From assembly GCA_030141605.1 (NCBI GenBank), contig JAQGDQ010000355.1:170001-220000 (forward strand): a DNA stretch of 50,000 bases. Direction: 5' to 3'. Under the pieces are notes generated by a model. It was not told where the DNA came from. It saw nothing but the letters and a program-made list of their open reading frames with translations, and ran no database searches. Origin of the DNA: Tubiluchus corallicola (taxonomy: Eukaryota; Priapulida; Priapulimorpha; Priapulimorphida; Tubiluchidae). The translations under genes were made by a program, and so were the position numbers. Numbering within the stretch: position 1 is the first letter of the stretch; every line of letters begins with the position of its first letter. Shown one piece after another: positions 1-10,364 of this stretch.

Positions 1-639
1 CAGTGTTTTAACGGAAGTGTAATTGATTGAAGTCACACACCATAAGATATCAAATCCACTTTTGTCATTCATATCAATTATGTGGTGTGATGAGAAACTT
101 CTTAGATAATTTTATCGCCTAAGTTCTATAATAATATACAACCTTCACACACGTTTAAAGAAGCATAAACGCGTGTCATCTGCGTACTATGTAATTTCTG
201 CTTTTTTAGAAAATCTTCGTTTGCGAATATCCTCGTTTGCGTGCATAAAGAATAAGAGGCCTATTTTACGGGCTTATTCGTGTTTGTGTGGGTGGAAATA
301 AACAGCGTTTTCTTTTCTTTTGCTGATACATTTATGTATCGTTCTCATGTCTGCCTTTCTATTATCACTCTGTGTACCATTTCTCTAGATTATCTACTTA
401 CTCAAATACTAGAGTGAAATATCATACGTTTCTGCAACACTGAAAACGATAACAATTTAGCAATATTATTCCAATTTTTTCTACAAATTATAATTTAAAG
501 GGAAATCGGAACCAATATTAAACTATAGCTTAAAAAATCTTGAAATATTTTTTTATATTTTGTACATTTACTATAAAATATTGAAATTGTTGTTTTTTAG
601 TTTTCAATAAATTTCGTGAAACAATTATTGACACGGAAA
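1..639. other. Upstream AT-rich DNA, no gene seen
   Basis: No convincing coding frame, RNA gene or repeat structure was recognised in this stretch. It is AT-rich and broken by stops in all frames. Confidence 0.5.
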
Positions 640-800
640 TAAAATTTTGTGTTCGCGCGACTACTAGCTAGTTCCTCGCTATTATATGCATTTCGTCGTT
701 CGCTAGTTAGATGGATAGTAGCTCCCTTGCCTCGGCAACGCTTTGCACAAAAACAGGCGCTGTACCTCCCAGGTTAGGTACATATGTTCAGTTGTGACGT
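640..800 (+). repeat. Dispersed repeat family 1, copy 1
   Basis: This block shares ordered segments with 16020-16180 and 22090-22275: a run ending in a cgcga/cgcgc-type motif, then catttcg/cagttcg plus cgctagttag, then a stretch ending ttgcacaaaaa.ag and gctgtac. All three copies have the same orientation. The copy at 22090 forms one arm of a larger inverted repeat, so this is probably a terminal piece of a foldback-type transposable element. No coding sequence is seen. Confidence 0.6.
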
Positions 801-1054
801 AGCGCACACGTTTAAGACCCTTGAATATAATGACGAATGCCGATATATGCAACGCAACAGTCAATTTGCTAATCATTTAAAAGTTACCGAAAAGCACTGA
901 TTTACCTAAGAATTAACATTAAAAGTAATAAGATCTCAAGGAATTTTTTCGGAATAATTAGTACACGGTTTTTGGAAAAATAAAGCAATAAAAATAATAT
1001 TATAATATTCATTAATAAAAGGGTATGAACTTTGAACTGCCTTGATCGCTGGGA

Positions 1055-1100
1055 AATATGGTGGCCTGGTGGTATAGGGCCCCTGGTTCAAATCCTAGCT
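1055..1100 (+). repeat. tRNA-derived SINE-like fragment
   Basis: A box A-like stretch (tggcctggtgg) is followed closely by a good RNA polymerase III box B (ggttcaaatcc). The A-B spacing is too short and there is no cloverleaf, so it is not a functional tRNA gene. Similar box B sequences occur at 12924 and 47652 in better-preserved SINE-like copies. Confidence 0.45.
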
Positions 1101-2490
1101 TTCAACCTTTATACAGTAATTGCATAAAATGTAATTGTATTTCACTATTACACAGTAATTGTATAAAAGCATCATAGATTTTCTCTGTAATTAACGAGTT
1201 AAGGCCATTATTCTTACCATTATTGCCTGTTAATAACTTATTGTATGCTGGAGAATGCACGAAGCACGCAAACTCAAACGACTTCCTTCAATAATTGCTT
1301 TACTTCGCAAGTGAGATTCTATGAAATGGATGACCGTGCAATGAATCACACACTTTCAAGGGCGGATACAGGTTTTAGAACAATGGTGGGCCCAACAGAA
1401 AAGAAGTTAGAGGGTCTGGGCGGCAGTGTAAGCTCCCCTGTGAGGTCCACCCGGACAACAATGCATTTTACTGCATTTCAGACCACTTTCCTGCCTTCTA
1501 GAAACCATCTCTAGGAAGCTCACTAGTTTAGAACAGGTGTCATCTCACTTTTGACTCAAAATTACATACCAATATTTTGATGCACACAATACAGCATCCA
1601 TGATGTACACAACTTTCATCTGTCTTCTTGTGATATATGATTTTTACAGATATAAGCCACCTATAGGATTCTGCAAATCGTTCTGATGCTTATAATTCAG
1701 AGAAAATATTAATTTAGTGTGTTGTAACAGTGTTTGTGCAAGGGAGGGCCCAGGCCCCTTGGACCCACCTCCTAAATCCGACTTTGCAGTGTGTAGCTTG
1801 ATACAGCGTGCTCTGCCTCGACTACTGCAGACAATTTCAAAGACTTTCTCACTCAAGTGCACCACTATACGCGACGTCTTCACAAAAACCAAACTGAATC
1901 GATTCAACTTCAACACTGCGAACAACGTTTTCTTTCCGAAAAGAAAAATTGTTAGAAAACCGACAAAGTTGATTTCGTATTCACTGCGCATTTTCGGCAT
2001 CCGCGCACATTCGTCGTCTGGAATTTACGGCCCTTATACGTGACTATTATCTCAAATTATAGTTACACATTATGACACACATGCTGCAATGCTGCAGTGA
2101 TAGCTTTGAAGGTTTTAATAATACGTAGAGCAACACATTAACGGCTAACAAAATGTCATGCGTTCTATTGATTATCGTTAATGAGAGATTCTTGTTAGCA
2201 GAAAAACTAATGCAAAGAATTACACAGAACTTCAGTCTTGAAACACAGAACAAGTCTTGAAAACCTTTCAGAAATCTAAAAACTTGTGAGAGGAAATTAC
2301 AAATATCCATTAATTTTCCACATCGCTTGTTTTGTCAAGTGGCATTAAGCGCCTATGTCTGGTGTGCACTTTTTTCTAAGCTTTCTTCGTGTACTTTTTT
2401 ATTTTTTTACTTGAAAAAGTGAATTAAAAACGAAAGATTAAGTTAATTTCTTAGCCGGCTAAAGACCAAGAGCTTAGAAAGTTAATTAAC
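1101..2490. other. Intergenic DNA, possible decayed transposon
   Basis: Two short overlapping frames around 1644-2043, on opposite strands, have no recognisable domain. The block 1361-1790 starts with gggcggatacagg and ends with cctaaatccgac, which could be the degenerate ends of a DNA transposon, but I could not define boundaries. No gene is supported. Confidence 0.3.
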
Positions 2491-2494
2491 GGTA

Positions 2495-2815
2495 AGCGAA
2501 CACAGCTAATGCTTACGTCAGAAACTAACAACAGTTTGTGCAATAGTAGGCATCTTCCCTTGCGCATCAAGCACATTTGCATAAGTGTTACAGTACTGTT
2601 TAAACGCATGATGTCACGAAAAATGGGCTAACACAGCAGTTTATGATCATGCTTATCACAGTACCACCTTCTATTTGTCGGCCACGCGAATGTGACAAAA
2701 CTGCGCCGCTGCCAATCTTAGTAGATTCACTGAGCCGCGCGTAGCTTTGAAAGTTTAAAGAAATATGAATATCCGAGGTAATTATTATTTAATCCAAGCT
2801 TTGATATAAAAAAGC
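2495..2815 (+). repeat. Dispersed repeat family 2, copy A
   Basis: This block matches the reverse complement of about 43705-44010 over roughly 300 bp with small gaps. Shared landmarks in order are gcttacgtcagaaactaac, gcatcttcccttgcgcatca, tgatgtcacgaaaaat, atgatcatgcttatc, tttgtcg and a final aataattattatttaatc-type segment. The two copies lie 41 kb apart in opposite orientation, which fits a transposable element family. No coding capacity is visible. Confidence 0.75.
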
Positions 2816-4203
2816 TGTGGTGCTCCTATTAGTACAAAACCAAGTTCTGCTGCCAGTTGGGATATATAAGAGCACCAAGGATAAAACAAGGCGTTCCACC
2901 ATTGCACTATATTGTTTATGCTATATTGTTTATACGTGCTTTATCGAGTATTGTGACAATTCTTATATCAGAATAATGATGTTCACTGTATAAGTCTGAG
3001 GCATCCACTTCGTCTTTATTTGCTGGATCTTCTAAAATGCGTTCTTCATCTGCTTCAAGTTTCACTGCCTGTACAGCAGAAGTTCCCGCCATATTTCTAA
3101 ATGAAAGATGTCCATAAATATGAAATTTGCTCAGCATATCGTTAGAAAAATCACATTTGCAGTCTCTGTTTGGAAGTTTTCAGTTGTCAAGGTAAACATA
3201 TGGTGCTGGCAGAAGGAAAAATACTGCTATGTAAATTCCCCAAACTTTTGCCTCTATGAAGAGGGGTAATGAGTTAACCACATCAGACAGTAACTGGCAC
3301 TAGTGCTTTGTAAAAAAGCATGAATAATAATTTTCAATTAGAATGAAACTTTTTCATTGTATGCATCAATATAAAACATATGAGTAAACATTGATGGGGT
3401 AATTTTTAATCTCACCCTGGTCGGCTAAGGGTTAAGAGATTAAAATGAAACTTTAGATTAGCTTACTACGACGCCAATACAATGGCCCCACTCTGATTTA
3501 ATGTGTCCCTGGCAATATGTCCTGAAACATATCGAAATTATTATGAAATATTCATGTATCGTTTTTGTCACATGTCAAATTTTGATAAGTACTTTTATTT
3601 TTCATGACAAAAATGATTACGAATCTCGCATTAGTTGTTTTAACACCAGGAAGTAGACAACTATCCGTAATAAATTTCCGTTATATTACGTTGTACTTCT
3701 CTGTACATGATTCTCCAAATCATTTATAAAACATTTAATTATTGTTTATTATTTAATTTGCCACTTACATTACAATCAATGCACATTAATCAGTACTAAA
3801 ATTGCAAATAATTAGTATATTATGCTATTGAAATATTCAATGTACAATATTTGTATAAACCAGCACCCAACTTGGATAATGCATTGTTCAGGTGTAGATG
3901 AAGGCTGTCAACAGACAAAGGGCTTAAACATAGGGATTCGTGAATTGGGCAGATTAAAATCACACTTCTCGGAAACTGTAAAAAAATGTTAATTGTTATT
4001 GAATTGTTCTTCAGTTTTTGTATGGACATATCAACAGCTTTTGTCGTTACTCGTGATGAGTGAGAATGATTTTGTCATGCCATTTCGCTGGGTTTACCAA
4101 ATGGCTTATGTGTCCAAGTGTATGTTTCCAAATGATCTGTGTCCATGGGAGACCATACCCAAGTTACCCATGTGCCCAAGGCTATCTGTTTTCAAATGTC
4201 TGC
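2816..4203. other. Intergenic DNA, nothing recognised
   Basis: There are only short random frames. I see no RNA gene, splice-flanked exon or tandem repeat in this stretch. Confidence 0.4.
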
Positions 4204-4630
4204 GTCTATAGTGGCAAATGTATGAGCCTATAGTGACAAATGTATGAGTCTACAGTGACAAATGTATGAGTCTATAGTGACAAATGTGTGAGTCTATAGT
4301 GACAAATGTATGAGTCTATAGCAGAAAATGTGTGAGTCTATAGTGACAAATGTATGAGTCTATAGCAGAAAATGTGTGAGTCTATAGTGACAAATGTATG
4401 AGTCTATAGTGACAAATGTGTGAGTCTATAGTGACAAATGTATGAGTCTATAGTGACAAATGTGTGAGTCTATAGTGACAAATGTGTGAGTCTATAGTGA
4501 CAAATGTGTGAGTCTATAGTGACAAATATATGAGCCTATAGTGACAAATGTGTGAGTCTATAGTGACAAATGTGTGAGTCTATAGTGACAAATATGTGAG
4601 TCTATAGTGACAAATGTATGAGTCTATAAG
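4204..4630 (+). repeat. 22-bp minisatellite
   Basis: About 19 head-to-tail copies of a 22-bp unit built on gtgacaaatgtatgagtcta plus ta. Variants include tgtatg/tgtgtg and two units with gcagaaaatg in place of gtgacaaatg. The unit is not a multiple of three and carries stops, so it is not coding. Confidence 0.95.
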
Positions 4631-5510
4631 CTCAATCTCTCAACTGCTTAGTGGCATATTCAGTTTTAATAATTTTGTTATCCTGTTTACTAAATAGCAT
4701 TAAATCTGTCTATTGGTCATCGGTCATCAGAATTTAGGGCTTCGTGTTAATCCGTCTCTGGTCTTGATTGCTGTAAATAATGGGAAAAATACATCAAACA
4801 AAAAGTAATTTAGTTTACGCTTGCGGTGGATGAACACGTCTTACTACAACATGTCCAACTAAAACATCAGTAAACATTTGTACTATTGGTAACAAGTTCG
4901 TCTAAACTAGTGGCAGGTATCCTACTCGAATTAGTGGTTGTGGCGATACTGGACCTTGCTCATTATTACAGTTGTACCTCCAAGATGAGCCATTGAACTA
5001 GTAGAGTGTATACATCACCCTTGCTCGAGGTAAACAGTCAGAATCAGCATGGCAAACGAAACCACCCAGAGAGAGAGAGAGAGATCGAAATGTTCACCTC
5101 ACCCATTCGTTTACTAATCAGCCTCGTCCCTTCTTAACTTCGGTTGCCAACACGACGCAGTTCACAAATCCACAAGTGAAAAACTCGTTTCCGAACAAAA
5201 GAGGTACCGAGCTACTTAATAACAATTTCCGCTCAGCAACAATAAGAACCTCTTATGAAAAGGAAAATACGTCGATAATTGAATCGACATAATATGCAGC
5301 AAAAGATGTATAGTTACTCTGTATGGGCTTCACACAAAAGGAAAAAAGCAACAACCAATAACTCGAATAGATTGTCTACCACTAGTTTAGACGAAATTGT
5401 TTCTACAGTACAAATGTTTTGCTCATGTTCCAGTTACGTATGTTCTAGTTACACATGTTCATCCAATACAAGCATAACGTTACCCGTAATGCGTATACAA
5501 CAGTTTGTAT
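4631..5510. other. Intergenic DNA, nothing recognised
   Basis: A short (GA)n run lies near 5070-5083. There is otherwise no repeat or gene that I can support. Confidence 0.4.
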
Positions 5511-6180
5511 TTAAACATGCAAAAGTGTTTCCATGAGCACGTAATGCGCAATGTGTAATGCGTGATGCGTGATGCGTGATCCGTAATGCGTACACAACAG
5601 TTTGTAGTTAAACATGTAAAAGTGTTTCCATGTGTACGTAATGCGTGATGCGGGATCCGTAATGCGTATAAAACAGTTTGTATTTAAACATGTAAAAGTG
5701 TTTCCATGAGCACGTAATGCGTAATGTGTAATGCGTGATGCGTGATCCGTAATGCGTACACAACAGTTTGTAGTTAAACATGTAAAAGTGTTTCCATCTG
5801 TACGTAATGCGTGATGCGGGATCCGTAATGCGTATAAAACAGTTTGTATTTAAACATGTAAAAGTGTTTCCATGAGCACGTAATGCGTATGTGGAATGCG
5901 TGATGCGTGATCCGTAATGCGTACACAAAAGTTTGTAGTTAAACATTTAAAAGTGTTTCCATGTGTACGTAATGCGTAATGCGTGATCCGTAATGCGTAT
6001 ACAACAGTTTGTATTTAAACATGTAAAAGTGTTTCCATGTGTACGTAATGCGTAATACGTAATGCGTGATCCGTAACGCGTATACAACAGTTTGTATTTA
6101 AACATGTAAAAGTGTTTCCATGTGTACGTAATACGTAATGCGTAATGCGTATTCCGTAACGCGTGATGCGTAATGCGTAT
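5511..6180 (+). repeat. Higher-order minisatellite with nested 7-bp unit
   Basis: The landmark aacatgtaaaagtgtttcca recurs at about 5514, 5611, 5687, 5777, 5853, 5942, 6018 and 6101. Spacing alternates between about 90 and 76 bp, so the basic unit is a dimer of about 166 bp. Between landmarks are variable numbers of a short motif (gtaatgc / gtgatgc). The array has two levels of tandem amplification. Similar words (gcatcacgcattacggatc) reappear inverted near 6694-6712. Confidence 0.9.
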
Positions 6181-6853
6181 TCATCCGAACATGATCGCTA
6201 TTGTCCGAATACGCATCACGCAGCAATACGCAGACGGGAAACCGCCGTTGCCTAGGTGATTATAGCGAGTTTTCAAGTTTCCTGTGACCATTTTTGCAGT
6301 TTAGCTTTTTGAAAATTCCAGTTGGGTAAGTTTTGGTCACTTTAGGACCTACAAACAATAATATGTTTTCTACTTGAGTTTTTGAGAGATGGAAGAAGCA
6401 TGTAGTTACGTGTTATGCAGTTTTTTGACTAAATGATGATAGGTGCCGTATTGTTCTCTCCCCCTTCAAAATGCTGTGCAACCAAAACCTGTGCTTTCTC
6501 TTCCGTCTAATAGTACAATAATAAGCTAATGTTGCTTAAGCGTGTAATTATCACGCTTAAATTTCGACAGAGACGTGATTTCCAAAAATTAATGCCTGCA
6601 ATTTTCACGAATAGCGATCAAAAATGGCGAAAAGAGCGCTGCGAGCTTTGTTTGCACGCGCAGGGTTTGCGGACACATGGAAACAGTCGATGCGCATCAC
6701 GCATTACGGATCGCAGACCACGCACATGGAGTTCTAGCTTAAGACAAATTAAAAGTTTAAAATTATCAATGCTCAACACTGATTATGGATAATATTTCCC
6801 ACTGCTAAAAAAACTCAGACTAACACTCAAGTTATCATCCAGAATCGTCTTCA
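6181..6853. other. Flank of the 76/90-bp array
   Basis: The words cgctattgtccga (6206) and tcacgaatagcgatc (6607) are related in inverted orientation, as are the atgcg-type motifs, suggesting that the 5511-6180 array sits inside a degraded foldback element. No gene is seen. Confidence 0.3.
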
Positions 6854-7704
6854 CGTTGATTATTTCTGATTATTTGTTGATTATTTCTGATTGTTTTTTG
6901 ATTATTTCTGATTGTTTGTCGATTATTTCTGATTGTTTGTTGATTATTTCTGATCGTTTGTCGATTATTTCTGATTTATTTATTATTTCTGATTGTTTGT
7001 TGATTATTTCTGATTGTTTGTGGATTATTTCTGATTATTTGTGGATTATTTCTGATTTATTGATTATTTCTGATTGTTTGTTGATTATTTCTGACTGCTT
7101 GTTGATTATTTCTGATTGTTTGTTGATCATTTCTGATTGTTTGTTGATTATTTCTGATTGTTTGTTGATTATTTCTGATTGTTCGTTGATTATTTCTGAT
7201 TGTTTATCGATTATTTCTGATTGTTTATCGATTATTTCTGAATGTTTGTTGATTATTTCTGATTGTTTGTTGATTATTTCTGATTGTTTGGTGATTATTT
7301 CTGATTGTTTGTTGATTATTTCTGATTGTTTATTGATTATTTCTGATTGTTTGTTGATTATTTCTGATTGTTTGTTGATTATTTCTGATTGTTTATTGAT
7401 TATTTCTGATTGTTTGTTGATTATTTCTGATTGTTTGTTGATTATTTCTGACTGTTTGTGTATTATTTCTGATTGTTTGTTGATTATTTCTGATTGTTTG
7501 TTGATTATTTCTGACTGTTTGTGGATTATTTCTGATTTATTGATTATTTCTGATTGTTTGTTGATTATTTCTGATTGTTTGTTGATTATTTCTGATTGTT
7601 TATTGATTATTTCTGATTGTTTGTTGATTATTTCTGATTGTTTATTGATTATTTCGTATTGTTTATTGATTATTTCTGATTGTTTAATGATTATTTCTCG
7701 TGTC
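6854..7704 (+). repeat. 21-bp minisatellite upstream of the gene
   Basis: About 40 tandem copies of a 21-bp unit (ttgattatttctgattgttt plus one base). Because 21 is a multiple of three and few units mutate to a stop, one frame stays open for 285 codons and reads as a repeating LIISDCL heptad. It has no initiator context, no splice signals and no recognisable family, so I treat it as non-coding. It ends only about 450 bp before the start codon at 8153. Confidence 0.93.
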
Positions 7705-8152
7705 GATTCGTGAAATCACAAAACTGACACAAATTGAGCGACCTTCTTTGGGTCATTTCCATATTCTAATTACCTGGCTTCCCGTTTCGTCTTCTTCTCA
7801 TCTCGTCTCTCAGCCTCCTGCTGATTTTCATCCCTCGTTTCAAAGACGCTGTGTGAAGTCCATGATAGATCTGTCCGAGACGTAATCTGCAACTTAGCAT
7901 CTAGAGCTGTTGCAGCTCGCTGAAACTTGAGGTAATTAATCTTTTCGGAAAATTTATTCTGGAAGGTTGATTAACTGTATCTGCGTTTCATTACAGATTC
8001 TCAGATGACAGTGTAAAGACTGCATAAAGACCTGCTCATTAAAGATGATTCATCTATGGGCGAACAGTCAAAGTCTTCATGACGTCATCAGCTAAGATGC
8101 CACGATAAGACCACCATTTTGAGAACAGTTTTTTGAAAATTAAAGTTCCAAT
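7705..8152 (+). promoter_or_regulatory. Probable 5' leader with a short UTR intron
   Basis: Between the minisatellite and the start codon lies a plausible splice pair: donor ttgag|gtaatt with GT at 7932-7933, and acceptor tttcattacag with AG at 7995-7996. This would be a 65-nt intron with gattaac as a possible branch site. The leader then runs from 7997 to 8152. A TAA at 8141-8143 is in frame with the ATG at 8153, so translation cannot begin further upstream in this exon. No TATA box or transcription start could be fixed. The intron is inferred from signals only. Confidence 0.45.
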
Positions 8153-8457
8153 ATGGGCAATGAAGGAAGTCTTCCATCGGAAGGTTCCGTAGCATCTGAG
8201 TTGCCATCGGAACGTCATTCCTTCATCTCAGAGGTGTCCGAGACGGTTGACCGACATTCGGTCATGTCCGGTCCGCCTCCGGGAGTGTTGTCACAGTCAA
8301 GGCGGTCATCGATGAGCTCGGGACAAGGAGATCGTCGTTCTCCAGATTTGCCTCCTCAACCGGATTTGAGCCATTTGACCGAAGAGGAACGCACTCACAT
8401 TGCTATGGTTCTAGCCAAAGCCAAACAATTGCAGGAAGAGGAAGAACAACGGGTCAG
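8153..8457 (+). CDS. Piccolo/Bassoon/Fife-RIM-like scaffold, coding exon 1 (N-terminus)
   Basis: This exon encodes residues 1-101 plus two bases of codon 102. It starts at ATG 8153, since an in-frame TAA lies 10 nt upstream, and ends at a strong donor (cag|gtgagt). The protein begins MGNEGSLPSEG, like the N-termini of vertebrate Bassoon and Piccolo. G2 with S6 fits the N-myristoylation consensus, which would anchor the scaffold to Golgi-derived membranes. A Ser/Pro-rich stretch follows. From about residue 71, PDLSHLTEEER leads into a long charged helix, the pattern at the start of the Rab3/Rab27-binding region of RIM and rabphilin. The phase-2 junction joins exon 2 at 20333 with codon AG|G (Arg). 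Family assignment is strong, but the choice among Piccolo, Fife and RIM names is not settled. Confidence 0.9.
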
Positions 8458-8744
8458 GTGAGTACATTTACATGGTTTCACAATCTACTGTTTTGAGTCA
8501 TTTGACCGAAGAGGAACGCACTCACGTTGCCATGGTTCTAGCCAAAGCCAAACAATTGCAGGAAGAGGAAGAACAACGGGTCAAGTGAGTACATTTACAT
8601 GGTTTCACAATCTACTGTTTTGAGTCATTTGACCGAAGAGGAATGCACTCACGTTGCCATGGTTCTAGCCAAAGCCAAACAATTGCAGGAAGAGGAAGAA
8701 CAACGAGTCAGCTGAGTACATTTACATGGTTTCACAATCTACTG
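8364..8744 (+). repeat. Three tandem copies of a 127-bp exon/intron segment
   Basis: The last 94 bp of coding exon 1 plus the first 33 bp of intron 1 are repeated twice more, at exactly 127-bp spacing (tttgag at 8365, 8492 and 8619). Copies 2 and 3 share differences from copy 1 (cacgttgcc in place of cacattgct), so they arose from each other after the first duplication. Each includes the helix-coding segment SHLTEEER through EEEEQR and the donor region. The donor is intact in copies 1 and 2 and mutated GT to CT in copy 3. Confidence 0.95.
8498..8584 (+). other. Candidate duplicated micro-exon in copy 2
   Basis: In copy 2 the AG of the Ser codon (8496-8497) could act as a splice acceptor. The segment then runs 87 nt (29 codons) to a donor gtgagt at 8585. 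Incoming and outgoing phases are both 2, so inclusion would keep the frame and add a second SHLTEEER helix between exon 1 and exon 2. Against this, the intron before it would be only 40 nt, shorter than the 62- and 65-nt introns proposed elsewhere in this gene, and its pyrimidine tract is weak. Without splicing, the frame stops at 8459-8461. Confidence 0.3.
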
Positions 8745-9140
8745 ATAAAAACATGGTGGGGGGGGGGGGTGTTCTATTTATAAAACAGGAAGAAATCCAG
8801 ATTACAGATTTGTGAATGTTCACATTACTGGTTCGAGAAAAACGGCGTTTCTAAGTAAAAATGAGATCAAATTTTTCATATTCAAAAAATAAGTTTGGTA
8901 AATACAAGTAATTTTCAATTTCCAGATTATAATAAAATAAGTGAAAATGCCCATTAACCCATTATATCTCAAAAAATTCCTCATTTTCAATAGAAAACTT
9001 CAACAGCTGCGCAGAGAGATACAAAAATAAAAATTACAGTTATTATTTCGATAGCCTGTATTAAGATTTTCAATTATTAAAGGTTAAAAATTAACTAATC
9101 ATTTAATAAATCTTCTGTGAAACCAAGCTACGTCAAACTA
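8745..9140. other. Intron 1, nothing recognised except a G run
   Basis: An uninterrupted run of about 11 G lies at 8757-8769. The remainder is AT-rich intron without recognisable features. Confidence 0.5.
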
Positions 9141-9510
9141 GTCAGGAATGCGAAGCATTGGCTTACTCATTTTTTGTTTTTTCTGCCCAACTGCTTGGTT
9201 AAGTAAGCTTCTTCAAAGTGGTCAGGAATGCGAAGCATTGGCTTATTCATTTTTTGTTTTTTCTGCCCAACTGCTTGGTTAAGTAAGCTTCTTCAAAGTG
9301 GTCAGGAATGTGAAGCATTGGCTTACTCGTTTTTTGTTTTTTGCCGAACTGCCTGGTTAAGTAAGCTTCATCAAACTGGTCAGGAATGCGAAGCATTGGC
9401 TTACTCGTTTTTTGTTTTTTCTACCGAACTGCCTGGTTAAGTAATCTTCATCAAACTGGTCAGGAATGCGAAGCATTGGCTTACTCGATTTTTTGTTTTT
9501 TTTTGCCCAA
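9141..9510 (+). repeat. 80-bp minisatellite
   Basis: Five tandem copies of a unit of about 80 bp start with gtcaggaatgcgaagcattg at 9141, 9221, 9301, 9379 and 9459. Each contains a ttttttgtttttt tract and a ggttaagtaa segment. No frame is conserved. Confidence 0.92.
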
Positions 9511-10360
9511 GAATGCCATCTGTTGTTTCGTGGAACTAATTTCTTCGTGAACATGTAATTTAGAATTGATTATTGATTTTTACTGCGACATTTATTATTG
9601 CTATAGAATCCGTTTTGTTGTAAAAAATGGGAGTACAATAAAATTATTGCAGCGACGCAATATAAAAACTGGCTGAAAACTCATTATATGAGCAACAGCA
9701 ATAAGAACGAGAGGCAAAAACAATCAGTTTATAGAGTTACATCACGAGTAACCGATACAAATCGCCTAAGGGAAAGTAGGATCATTTCACGTGTAACAGT
9801 TACGGTTAAACCAGCAAAAGAAGCCAAGTACACAACAAAAGTTATGCAACGAATAGTTTTAATAACTACAATGCACACTTTTTATATTTACAATATTTAA
9901 CACTTTAATATTTATACTTTTTATATGTACAAAAGCCGTTTTTTATATCAGCGTGCTTATACATTGCGGTGTCCGCTAGTTGTGGCGTGCTGTACAAATA
10001 CGAAAGCCTATTAACAATGGTATACATTACACGTACAGCCGAATTCACCATTTCTCTTCCACATTTGGCTGTAGATTGAATAAGGTTTTTGGTTGCGAGT
10101 GGACGTGGACGACTTAAAATTTGTTGGTCTGTAAAATTGAATAGAAAGCGGTTATGAGCGCTAAGGTTGCAAGTACTACATTTGTGGATGTGATGAAACA
10201 TCAGTGATGCAAGTAGTTCCACTTAGTGATTGATATGACTGTGGGAGAAGATCCACTAATCAACATGTCTGCTCTTTGTATTGTGCTGCCATTATTGCGC
10301 AGCTAATCATGATCCTCCTCATCCAAGCGGTAGAAGCTTTAGTAAATAAATTATGTGATT
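9511..10360. other. Intron 1, nothing recognised
   Basis: Short frames on both strands lack recognisable domains. No repeat is seen in this stretch. Confidence 0.4.
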
Positions 10361-10364
10361 TTGT

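Noticed and set aside
1055-1100. tRNA gene
   Set aside because: Box B is good but the A-B spacing is too short and no acceptor stem or cloverleaf can be formed. A SINE fragment fits better.
1644-2043. Overlapping 118- and 108-codon frames on opposite strands
   Set aside because: No domain, splice or start support. Overlapping antisense frames of this size arise by chance in repeat DNA.
6856-7713. 285-codon open frame of repeating LIISDCL
   Set aside because: It is the translation of a 21-bp minisatellite. There is no start context or splice signal, and the open frame follows from a unit length divisible by three.
8153-8461. Complete 102-residue protein in exon 1
   Set aside because: The stop at 8459-8461 is created by reading through a strong gtgagt donor. 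The phase-matched junction to exon 2 restores a known domain order.
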